A DNA stretch of 32,342 nt from DATFKA01 sp042095835. Lineage in GTDB: Bacteria > Bacteroidota > Bacteroidia > Chitinophagales > Saprospiraceae. This document shows positions 8,551 to 16,004 of this stretch, piece after piece. Numbering within the stretch: position 1 is the first letter of the stretch; every line of letters starts with the position of its first letter. The notes beneath the pieces were generated by a model. The model saw only the letters and a list, made by a program, of their open reading frames with translations, had not been told where the DNA came from and did not search any database. The DNA lies in contig JBELML010000068.1 of the NCBI GenBank assembly GCA_042095835.1, positions 1-32,342 on the forward strand. Reading direction: 5' to 3'. Made by a program: the position numbers and the translations under genes.

Positions 8551-9456
8551 ATGACAAAGTTTTTGAAAATCACTCTATTTATTGCCCTTGCTTGTATTTT
8601 AAACGTTCAAGCACATGCACAAATCCGTGGGAATGGCAACATGAAAACCATCCAATTAGATGCTAAAAATTTGAAGTCATTTTATGTCGACTTCCCCATT
8701 CTATTAGAATTAGATAATGCCCAAACAGCTGGTTTAAGTCTCAGTACCGACGAAAACATCATCCCTCATATCGGGATCAAGCGCGTAGGCAACCAGTTAA
8801 AGATCACCCAAGACCAATGGATCGAGCCCAAGCAACTGGTGACCATCAAAGGTAGCTTACCTGCTCTACAAAGTTTGGTGCAAGACGGCTATGGTCAAAC
8901 CTTCATAAAAAACATAGATGCGGAGCAATTCAGCGCAAACATATCGGTAGGTTCGGCTACTTTTTCCGGAAAAGTACAGCAAGTCCGTATAGAAGGTAAA
9001 AAACCCATCATTGATGCCTTAGCACTGGAAGCTGAAGAGGCAATTGTTGACATCTCTAGTTTCGGCAAAGTCAAGGTAAATGCCAGCAACAAAATCAAAG
9101 CTAGAGCTACCAATCAAGGAACTATAATATATGATGGCAATCCTAGTCAAAAAGACATCTCTGCTAAAAACGAAAGTGAGATCAAAGCGATCAATGAGTA
9201 CCAAGAGGAGGAATTAAAAGAAGCCGTGTATGTAACTGTAGAATTGAAAAACAACAGTGGCCGGAAGATTGACACCCATGTCTCTGGGCCTCGCAATAAA
9301 AGGTTTGGCTATGGCATTCCTTTTAAATCAAAACAAAAAAGAGAAGAAACCTGGCCAATAGGCACTCGACTTTACCTGGTCTCTAATATTGGTTTCCGCA
9401 AATTGATCTATACCGTTAAAGCGGAAGATGCTAACGAAGTAGTAGAGTTGTTTTAG
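8551..9456 (+). CDS. Secreted GIN-domain (DUF2807) protein
   Basis: A 301-aa exported protein. Residues 1-23 are a signal peptide (MTKFLKITLFIALACILNVQAHA). Residues about 32-200 have the repetitive short beta-strand pattern of the GIN/DUF2807 domain: FYVDFPILLELDNA, then V..QLKITQDQWI, LVQDGYGQTFIKNIDAEQFSANISVGSATF and later strands, which the family folds into a right-handed beta-helix-like head. The last ~75 residues (EAVYVTVELKNNSG onward) are a separate, positively charged domain that I do not recognise. The family occurs on the envelope or is secreted in Bacteroidota; its function is poorly known. It follows the AraC regulator. A possible -7-like CACTTTTG lies about 30 bp upstream of the start, with one mismatch. 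Confidence 0.8.
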   Translation: MTKFLKITLFIALACILNVQAHAQIRGNGNMKTIQLDAKNLKSFYVDFPILLELDNAQTAGLSLSTDENIIPHIGIKRVGNQLKITQDQWIEPKQLVTIKGSLPALQSLVQDGYGQTFIKNIDAEQFSANISVGSATFSGKVQQVRIEGKKPIIDALALEAEEAIVDISSFGKVKVNASNKIKARATNQGTIIYDGNPSQKDISAKNESEIKAINEYQEEELKEAVYVTVELKNNSGRKIDTHVSGPRNKRFGYGIPFKSKQKREETWPIGTRLYLVSNIGFRKLIYTVKAEDANEVVELF

Positions 9457-9522
9457 GTCGATTTAGCAATATTTTGCAAAAGCAGATTTGTAATTTCAGG
9501 GGCCAAAATTTAAAACATTTTT

Positions 9523-10809
9523 ATGAAGAGAATACTTCACCTGATTTGCCTACTCTGCTTTTGTAACTTAAACGCCCAGACAAGCGAATTTGATAGTTTC
9601 TTAGTAGAGGTCAACCAAGAGCTAGGAGAACTAGGCCTACCAGGTCTACAACTGAGTTATGTAGCTATGCTGGAGGCTATTCCAAATCTCAAGAAGTTGG
9701 CAAAACAAAAAGCTTATTTTGAACAACTAGAGCAACGTCTAGCTCAGATCGACACGGATAAGCTTTCTAATAGCCAAGAACTAGATTATTATATTCTTCA
9801 ATTTGAGACTCAAACTCAGCTTGAGCGAATAGAAGTTTCAGTAGCCTATAAAGCAGAGGCCAAAAACATTACAGACCAAGGATTATTTCACCAGCCACAG
9901 GGCAAGGCTTTATATGCTTATTTTATAAAAAAATGGACAAGTACCAGCATTTCACCTGATGATCTCTACCAATTTGGCCTCAAAGAGATAGCAAAAGTTA
10001 ATGCTGCGATCAAGGCCATCCAGGTGCAATCAGGAATGGATTCTGTTGCCTTTTATAAACATATTAAATCAGACCAGTTCTACCTCAACGATGCTAGGCA
10101 GCTCCAACAAAAATTTACCGAAAAGCATAGACAGATTCAAGAGAATCTTTACCAATTTTACCCCGACGATCAAGCCATCCCACCACTACAAATTAAACAA
10201 GGAGAAAGCGCACGCCTCGTCCAAACACCCGGCTATTATAGGAATTCTACCTTTTTCTTTAATTTATTTGATTACCCCTTTAACTTACGACAAGTCGATT
10301 TTTTATATATGCATGAAGGGATTCCTGGTCATCATTACCAAATCAGTTATGCCCAACAACTAGACCTACCCGCTTATCGCCAATTTTTGTCTAGGTCTGG
10401 TTATTCAGAAGGCTGGGGAGCCTATATTGAAGATCACGGACAAGACCTGGGGCTTTATCAAACCCCCTATGATTATCTAGGAAAATGGGAATGGGACATC
10501 GTCCGATCGGTACGGGTAGCCCTTGATATAGGGCTGAATTACTACGGCTGGAAAAATGAGAAAGCCTTACAGTTCTGGAAAAAGCACATCCCCAACCAAG
10601 ATGAAATCGCCCAGCGGGAAATCGACCGTATGATTCGCTGGCCTGCTCAGGTACATACCTATAAAGTAGGTGCTGCGAAAATCAACCAACTCCGAAAACA
10701 AGAAATGGAAAGATTAGGATCAGCCTTTGATCCTGTGGCTTTTCACAAAAGCGTACTAGAGCATGGAGCGGTACCTGTAGAGGTACTTCCCCTTATTTTT
10801 CAAGGTTGA
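9523..10809 (+). CDS. DUF885-family secreted metallopeptidase-like protein
   Basis: A 428-aa protein with an N-terminal signal peptide (MKRILHLICLLCFCNLNAQ). The DUF885 signature is clear: His264-Glu265-Gly-Ile-Pro-Gly-His270 (HExxxGH), then SEGWGAYIE, whose Glu296 fits the third zinc ligand. The C-terminal part contains the family's RVALDIGLNYYGW and MIRWPAQVHTYKVGAAKI segments. DUF885 proteins are usually about 550-600 aa, so this is a short member, chiefly in the N-terminal helical part. The likely role is a periplasmic or lipoprotein-like zinc peptidase; activity is inferred from the motif only. It is 66 bp downstream of the GIN-domain gene on the same strand. Confidence 0.85.
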   Translation: MKRILHLICLLCFCNLNAQTSEFDSFLVEVNQELGELGLPGLQLSYVAMLEAIPNLKKLAKQKAYFEQLEQRLAQIDTDKLSNSQELDYYILQFETQTQLERIEVSVAYKAEAKNITDQGLFHQPQGKALYAYFIKKWTSTSISPDDLYQFGLKEIAKVNAAIKAIQVQSGMDSVAFYKHIKSDQFYLNDARQLQQKFTEKHRQIQENLYQFYPDDQAIPPLQIKQGESARLVQTPGYYRNSTFFFNLFDYPFNLRQVDFLYMHEGIPGHHYQISYAQQLDLPAYRQFLSRSGYSEGWGAYIEDHGQDLGLYQTPYDYLGKWEWDIVRSVRVALDIGLNYYGWKNEKALQFWKKHIPNQDEIAQREIDRMIRWPAQVHTYKVGAAKINQLRKQEMERLGSAFDPVAFHKSVLEHGAVPVEVLPLIFQG

Positions 10810-10889
10810 TAATTATCTTATCTACCAATTAAAAATAATGATTATCCTTACCTAGAAAGCCCTTACAATTCTGTAATTTCCCCTGAAAA

Positions 10890-11402
10890 ATGGCACTAAT
10901 CAAACCAGTACAGGGAAAATGGCCAAAACACGGCGAGCATTGCTATTTTGCCGAAAATGCCACTATTGTGGGCGACGTGCAAATGGGAGACGATTGTAGT
11001 GTTTGGTTCCAAGCTGTGATAAGAGGCGATGTCAACGCTATCCAAATGGGCAACAAGGTCAATGTCCAGGATGGTGCCGTCATCCATTGTACCTACCAAA
11101 AAGCGCCAACCATAATTGGCAATAATGTATCTATTGGACATCGAGCAATTGTACACGGTTGCACGATTCATGACAACGTTTTGGTGGGCATGGGCGCCAT
11201 TGTCATGGACCATGCGGTGGTAGAAGAAAATGTCCTCATTGCTGCTGGAGCAGTAGTTTTGGAGCATAGCCGATTGGAGTCGGGGCACATCTACGCAGGT
11301 GTACCAGCCAAAAAAGTCAAGCAGCTCAGTGAAGAGCAATTTAAAGATAGTATCGACCGAATCGCGAATAACTATATCAAGTACGCCAGTTGGTTCAGAT
11401 AA
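10890..11402 (+). CDS. Gamma-class carbonic anhydrase-family protein
   Basis: A 170-aa left-handed beta-helix protein made of hexapeptide repeats (ATIVGDVQMGDDCSVWF, KVNVQDGAVI, APTIIGNNVSIGHRAIVHG and others). His66, His84 and His89 match the zinc ligands of gamma-carbonic anhydrases, including the 5-residue spacing of the last two. RGDVNAIQMG and VNVQDG are also typical. The family (YrdA/PaaY/CaiE-like) forms trimers; members act as carbonic anhydrases or thioesterases, or have unknown roles. It is the first gene of a tight rightward cluster: the deacetylase begins 9 bp after its stop. A TAATTTCC stretch about 20 bp upstream only loosely resembles a -7 element. Confidence 0.9.
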   Translation: MALIKPVQGKWPKHGEHCYFAENATIVGDVQMGDDCSVWFQAVIRGDVNAIQMGNKVNVQDGAVIHCTYQKAPTIIGNNVSIGHRAIVHGCTIHDNVLVGMGAIVMDHAVVEENVLIAAGAVVLEHSRLESGHIYAGVPAKKVKQLSEEQFKDSIDRIANNYIKYASWFR

Positions 11403-11411
11403 ACAACAAAC

Positions 11412-12371
11412 ATGGAACTACTTTATCATCCTATTTATACCCAACACGATACAGGTATGCACCCTGAGAATAAAAAAAGAATCCGCATTTTTGAAGGACT
11501 ACCCGAAACCCAACCAATGGATGGCTCTTCTTTTCTATCTCTGGTACATCCACCTGATTATATTGAGTATATCAAGGACATCTGTAAAAATGGCGCTGGT
11601 CTTGATGGAGACACTGTAGTCTGCAAAGACAGCTACCTGGCAGCAGCCCATGCGGTAGGTGCGACGATACAAGCAAGTGAACATGGCAACTTTGCTCTTG
11701 TACGTCCTCCCGGGCACCATGCCTATGCTCAAAAAGGAAGCGGCTTTTGTCTCTTTAACAATATCGCTATTGCCAGTCAACGCTTAGTAGCAGAAGGTAA
11801 ACGCGTCTTGATTTTTGATTTTGATGGGCATCTAGGAGATGGCACCTCTAATATTTTTTATGATACCGATCAAGTCATGTACATTTCTTTGCACCAATAC
11901 CCTGCGTTCCCGGGTGGTGGATTTATCAAAGAGATCGGAAAAGAGAAAGGCAAAGGGTTTAATGTCAACTTCCCTTTACCTCCAGGAAGTGCGGATGACA
12001 TTTTTTTGGATGCGATGGAACATGCTTTAGGCATTGCCAAACAATTTCAGCCTGATGTCGTTGCAGTATCAGCAGGTTTCGATGCCCACCAGTATGACTT
12101 ATTGTTAGATCTAAGAGTGAGTACATCGGCCTTTTACAAAATTGGCCAAATGATGAAAGCTAGTTTTGATAACGTTTTTGCTACATTGGAGGGCGGCTAC
12201 AACGTACAAGCTTTGCGAAAATCAGTCTTGAGTTTTGTGGCGGGCTTCAATGATGAAACACCTTACATAGAACTAGAAGAACAAACGTTCTCTGGTAGGA
12301 TCGTCTGGGAAACCTACGAAATGTATCTGCACGGCAGTCTAGGTCAACTAGAGCCCTATTGGAAGATGTAA
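11412..12371 (+). CDS. HDAC-family (class II/AcuC-like) deacetylase
   Basis: A 319-aa cytoplasmic zinc deacetylase of the histone deacetylase/acetoin utilization superfamily. Visible residues are: PPGHHA with the His102-His103 charge-relay pair; GFCLFNNIAIA; metal ligands Asp138 and His140 within FDFDGHLGDGT; Asp224 in SAGFDAH; and the LEGGYN loop with its transition-state Tyr. One position differs from the common DxHHGxG form: the residue after His140 is Leu rather than His. Bacterial relatives remove acyl groups from protein lysines (AcuC) or from acetylpolyamines. Its place 40 bp upstream of a GNAT/acyl-CoA synthetase fusion favours a protein-deacylase role, by inference. Confidence 0.9.
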   Translation: MELLYHPIYTQHDTGMHPENKKRIRIFEGLPETQPMDGSSFLSLVHPPDYIEYIKDICKNGAGLDGDTVVCKDSYLAAAHAVGATIQASEHGNFALVRPPGHHAYAQKGSGFCLFNNIAIASQRLVAEGKRVLIFDFDGHLGDGTSNIFYDTDQVMYISLHQYPAFPGGGFIKEIGKEKGKGFNVNFPLPPGSADDIFLDAMEHALGIAKQFQPDVVAVSAGFDAHQYDLLLDLRVSTSAFYKIGQMMKASFDNVFATLEGGYNVQALRKSVLSFVAGFNDETPYIELEEQTFSGRIVWETYEMYLHGSLGQLEPYWKM

Positions 12372-12411
12372 AGCCACAAAAACTTCTTTATATTACCCAA
12401 AAAGCTAAACC

Positions 12412-15084
12412 ATGCGCGCCAAACTCGATAAACTACTACAACCCAAAACGATGGCTATCATTGGTGCTTCTAATCGAGAAGGCTCAGTGGGTAATAGTGT
12501 GATGAAAAACATGCTTAACGCCGGCTATGACGGTGTCATCTATCCTATTAATATCAAAGAAAAATCGGTCTCTGGCGTACAGGCCTATCCCGATGTTCTG
12601 CAAACACCCCAAAAGGTAGATATGGCCGTCATTTGTACGCCTGCCCCTACCGTGTCAGGGATTGTAGAACAGTGTGGTCAAGCAGGTGTAGGTGGCATTA
12701 TCATCATCTCCGCAGGTTTCTTAGAGGCTGGAGCCGATGGCCATGATCGACATGAGCAGGTAGCAGAAATTGCCAGAAAATACAAAATACGAATCCTAGG
12801 CCCCAATTGTCTAGGGATCATCAATCCTCGACTGGGCATCAATGCTAGTTTTGCGCATGGCATGGCCTTACCTGGTCGATTAGCGCTTATTTCGCAAAGT
12901 GGTGCATTATTATCTTCTATTCTAGACTGGTCGATAGCGCAACGAGTGGGCTTCAGTCATTTCATTTCGGTAGGTTCGATGATGGATGTAGACTTGGGGG
13001 ATTTGATCGATTATTTTGGAAAAGATCAACACACCTCTTGTATCCTCATCTACCTAGAAAGTCTCAAAAATGCTCGTCATTTCATGAGTGCGGCTCGCGC
13101 CATTTCTCGATTCAAGCCCATCGTTGTTTTAAAAGCAGGTCGCAGTGCAGAGGGTAGCCAAGCTGCCTTGTCTCATACTGGAGCGATGGCTGGCGATGAT
13201 AAAGTGTACGAGGCTGTCTTGCAAAGAGCGGGTGTGATTCGAGTAGATACGGTAGCTCAGCTATTCAATATGGCCCAGGCGGTAGCTATGCAATCTCGAC
13301 CACAAGGAAATCGGCTAGCTATTATTACCAATGCTGGTGGACCTGGAGTCCTGGCTACAGATTATCTCATCCGCAATGGAGGGCAGCTTGCTCGCTTATC
13401 GGAAGACACGCTGGAAGATCTAGCCAATCTGCTGCCCAATGCCTGGAGCTATGGCAATCCAGTCGATTTATTAGGAGACGCTGATGCTAGCAAATATCAA
13501 GAAGCCCTAAAGATTTGCCTAAGAGATCCAGAAGTGGATGGTCTACTAGTCATCCTGACGCCCCAAACGAACACTGATACTGAGGCCATTGCGCAAGTGG
13601 TTGTGGAGCTTGGCCAAAAAACACGCAAGCCCATCCTGGCCAGTTGGATGGGAGAAAATGCTGTAGCTGAAGGGCGAGAAGTGCTAGAAGGTGGTCGAAT
13701 TCCAAACTATCGCTACCCAGAAAGTGCCGTTGATGTCTTTCTGAGATTATATAAATATAGTATAGACTTAGAACTCCTGTACGAAACTCCCTCCTCTACT
13801 CCGGTTGGTTTTCAACCCAACCGGGAAGTCGCGGAATATGTTATCCAACAAGCTAAAGAAAAGGGCCGAAAAACCCTACAAGAAACAGAGGCCAAAAACC
13901 TCCTCAACAGCTATGGAATAGAAGTATCTAGAAATAAAATTTGTGCCACAAAAACGGAAGCCCTACAATTTGCAAAGTTGATTGGCTACCCTGTCGTATT
14001 AAAAATTGCTTCACCTGATATCATACATAAAACTGAAGCAGGTGGTGTGAAATTAAATATTCGGACCGCTTCGGAGTTGAAAGAAACCTTTGATCTCATC
14101 AAGGAGAATGCACTTCGTTTCAATCCGGAGGCCGTCATTGAAGGAGTCTGCGTAGAGCGTATGGTAGAAAAAGGCTACCAACTTATATTAGGAGGCATCA
14201 AAGATCCTACTTTTGGGCCGGTGGTTGCGTTTGGAGCAGGAGGCATAGCCGTAGAGATTCTAAACGATATCAAAATGGGGCTACCACCACTCAATATGGC
14301 CCTTGCTTCCAGGATGGTGCAGAACACCAAAACATACCAGCTACTTAAGGGATTTAGAGGACTACCAAGTATAGATATGGAAGCGCTGCATTTTTTACTA
14401 TGCAAGTTTGCCTATCTATTCATGGATTTCCCAGAGATTAAGGAGATTGATATCAACCCTTATGTGGTAGATGCCAAAGGGGGACAGGCCTTGGATGCCC
14501 GAGTGGTATTAGCAGCACCTGAAGAAATAGAAAACCAGCAGCATTTAGTTATCGCTCCCTACCCTGCCGAATACGAAAAAGAAATTACCCTCAAAAAGGG
14601 CGATCCTGCTTTACTGCGCCCTATTCGGCCCGAAGATGAGCCAGGTATGTTTAAATTTCTAGAAGGTGTTTCGAGCGAGTCGATGTATATGCGCTTCTTC
14701 GGTTTTGTGCCACAATTCACCCATAATCTTATGACTCGCTTTGTCAATATCGACTATGACCGCGAAGTCGCCATTGTTGCAGAAGTTAAGGGCGAAATCA
14801 TTGGCATCGTACGTATCATTGAAGATCCTTGGCGAGATACCGCCGAGTACTCCATCCTCATTTCTGATCATTGGCACGGCCAAGGATTAGGAAATACCTT
14901 GACCGATTATATTTTGGATATTGCTCGAAAGCGGAAAATCAAAATGATCGTCGCCACTGTCTTGGCATCGAATGCTCCGATGATCCACATTTTCCAACGA
15001 CGTGGCTTCCAATTTGTGAATCGAGAGATTGATACCTATGAAGTAGAGCTGGACTTAATGCAAATCGAGGCTAGCGCATCTTAG
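12412..15084 (+). CDS. NDP-forming acyl-CoA synthetase fused to GNAT acetyltransferase (PatZ/Pka-like)
   Basis: A single 890-aa polypeptide. Residues 1-130 are the CoA-binding Rossmann domain (AIIGASNREGSVGN). Residues 150-455 are succinyl-CoA-synthetase-like domains, with His255 in LSHTGAMAG, the phosphorylated histidine position of archaeal ADP-forming acetyl-CoA synthetases. Residues 480-705 are the ATP-grasp domain, with His539 in IIHKTEAGGV and FGAGGIAVE. Residues 735-885 are a GNAT domain, with the acetyl-CoA loop HGQGLGNTL. Enterobacterial PatZ/YfiQ has this layout but has lost the equivalent of His255; here both histidines remain. The protein may make acyl-CoA with ATP/ADP and/or acetylate lysines on enzymes such as acetyl-CoA synthetase. 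It is last in the cluster and its 3' end overlaps the convergent gene by 14 bp. Confidence 0.92.
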   Translation: MRAKLDKLLQPKTMAIIGASNREGSVGNSVMKNMLNAGYDGVIYPINIKEKSVSGVQAYPDVLQTPQKVDMAVICTPAPTVSGIVEQCGQAGVGGIIIISAGFLEAGADGHDRHEQVAEIARKYKIRILGPNCLGIINPRLGINASFAHGMALPGRLALISQSGALLSSILDWSIAQRVGFSHFISVGSMMDVDLGDLIDYFGKDQHTSCILIYLESLKNARHFMSAARAISRFKPIVVLKAGRSAEGSQAALSHTGAMAGDDKVYEAVLQRAGVIRVDTVAQLFNMAQAVAMQSRPQGNRLAIITNAGGPGVLATDYLIRNGGQLARLSEDTLEDLANLLPNAWSYGNPVDLLGDADASKYQEALKICLRDPEVDGLLVILTPQTNTDTEAIAQVVVELGQKTRKPILASWMGENAVAEGREVLEGGRIPNYRYPESAVDVFLRLYKYSIDLELLYETPSSTPVGFQPNREVAEYVIQQAKEKGRKTLQETEAKNLLNSYGIEVSRNKICATKTEALQFAKLIGYPVVLKIASPDIIHKTEAGGVKLNIRTASELKETFDLIKENALRFNPEAVIEGVCVERMVEKGYQLILGGIKDPTFGPVVAFGAGGIAVEILNDIKMGLPPLNMALASRMVQNTKTYQLLKGFRGLPSIDMEALHFLLCKFAYLFMDFPEIKEIDINPYVVDAKGGQALDARVVLAAPEEIENQQHLVIAPYPAEYEKEITLKKGDPALLRPIRPEDEPGMFKFLEGVSSESMYMRFFGFVPQFTHNLMTRFVNIDYDREVAIVAEVKGEIIGIVRIIEDPWRDTAEYSILISDHWHGQGLGNTLTDYILDIARKRKIKMIVATVLASNAPMIHIFQRRGFQFVNREIDTYEVELDLMQIEASAS

Positions 15085-15685
15085 GTCTTCTCCGCTTACT
15101 TTTTCCTTGACCAACCATTGCACCGCCTTTGCCTCCCATGCGGTTGGCGGCATTCATGGCACTCATACTTTTGATACCCTGCTCTAATTGCTTGAGTTGA
15201 TCCTTGATAGCTTGCTCCGAAATCTTGAGTTGTTTGGCATTACGAAGATGAATATTAGCTTGCTTGCGCTTACCTTTAGAGGCGTAAATATTCGCTAGCT
15301 GTATTTCGATCATCGCTTTCTCATTATCGGTAGGCACCTTGACGCTTTGGGCCTTCTTCAGCCATTCCTCTCCAGTATCCATATCTTTCTTGGCCAAAGC
15401 TACCGAACCTTTAATCATATAAAAATAAGCGCGGTTAGAAACAAACAACCACTCTGGCTTCAGAGTCATTGCTAGTCTTTTCTCGGTCGCATCCAAATCT
15501 CCCGATTGCATCAAAGCGGCGGCTGATTGTACCGTACCTAGGGCAATATAGGAAATCAGCAGTCCCACCCCTATCAAAATAAAAACGAAGCCATACCAAA
15601 AACCCCAGGTAGCGGATAGTATAATACCACCAATCAAGGTCACAGCAATCCCGGCCAACTTTAAATAAATATTAATTGTAAACAT
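15071..15685 (-). CDS. Membrane protein with TPR-like domain, unknown function
   Basis: A 204-aa protein that I do not recognise by name. Residues about 6-48 form two closely spaced hydrophobic helices (LAGIAVTLIGGIILSATWGF and YGFVFILIGVGLLISYIALG). Residues about 55-165 are helical and resemble two to three tetratricopeptide repeats (LAMTLKPEWLFVSNRAYFYMIKGSVALAKKDMDTGEEWLKKA, then IQLANIYASKGKRKQANIHLRNAKQL). The tail is basic (KGKSKRRRPKMR), suggesting contact with membrane or nucleic acid. The C-terminal coding end overlaps the end of the convergent synthetase/acetyltransferase gene by 14 bp. Its upstream region contains a long palindromic element, and a TATCTTTG -7 match lies about 190 bp upstream. 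Confidence 0.75.
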   Translation of the reverse strand: MFTINIYLKLAGIAVTLIGGIILSATWGFWYGFVFILIGVGLLISYIALGTVQSAAALMQSGDLDATEKRLAMTLKPEWLFVSNRAYFYMIKGSVALAKKDMDTGEEWLKKAQSVKVPTDNEKAMIEIQLANIYASKGKRKQANIHLRNAKQLKISEQAIKDQLKQLEQGIKSMSAMNAANRMGGKGGAMVGQGKSKRRRPKMR

Positions 15686-15728
15686 CTCCAGTTTTATATT
15701 TTAGTAACGGGCAAAGAATAAGTCTCGC

Positions 15729-15836
15729 ATTTTGATCGAGAAGATTTTGTGCCAAGGCAAGGCAAAAAACGTAGATGATGCAGGGCATCAGCGAGGCTTT
15801 TTAACGCCGAATTGGTGCAAAAGATTCCATCAAAAT
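15729..15836. repeat. Long imperfect palindrome (cruciform/REP-like intergenic element)
   Basis: The left outer arm (15729-15755: ATTTTGAT, then TTTTGTGCCAA) pairs imperfectly with the right outer arm (15812-15836: TTGGTGCAAAA, then ATCAAAAT). The centre folds again as TGATGC-AGG-GCATCA (around 15776-15790), and weaker matches between the arms (GGC..AAAAA / TTTTT..GCC) join the two. The result is a roughly 108-bp hairpin on either strand with no ORF. It sits in the 5' region of the leftward TPR-like gene. It resembles a REP/MITE relic; no second copy is visible in this window. Confidence 0.7.
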
Positions 15837-15874
15837 CGAAAAATTATTTTTTGATCGTTACTTAGTTTGCAAAG

Positions 15875-15882
15875 CAAAGATA
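15875..15882 (-). promoter_or_regulatory. Possible -7 element (TATCTTTG, minus strand)
   Basis: An exact TAnnTTTG match on the minus strand, with no TTG at the expected -33 distance. Transcription from here would run left through the long palindrome into the TPR-like gene, whose start is about 190 bp away. It is a weak call based on one half-site. Confidence 0.3.
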
Positions 15883-15897
15883 CGTATTATGTGTTGA

Positions 15898-15915
15898 TCC
15901 CGATAGCTATCGGGA
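15898..15915. repeat. Perfect 18-bp palindrome TCCCGATAGCTATCGGGA
   Basis: The 18 bases are self-complementary end to end. The TCCCGA/TCGGGA arms recur in two other hairpins of this window (4087-4105 and 27572-27605), which suggests a dispersed small palindrome family. There is no T-run on either side, so it is not a classical terminator. The rest of 15686-16004 holds the long palindrome, a possible -7 element and AT-rich DNA without an ORF. Confidence 0.75.
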
Positions 15916-16004
15916 ATGATATTGTGATGTGATCATATTATGGGTATCGATAATCCTCTCTTATATCACTACTTTACCACCTCATTACAACTACATATAA
16001 TATA

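Noticed and set aside
10896..11339. 147-codon minus-strand ORF antisense to the gamma-carbonic anhydrase
   Set aside because: It is a mirror of the hexapeptide repeats of a clear gamma-CA gene; no independent signal was seen.
15071..15084. Possible frameshift where the TPR-like gene and the acyltransferase gene overlap
   Set aside because: The genes are convergent on opposite strands with a simple 14-bp tail overlap, and both C-termini look complete.
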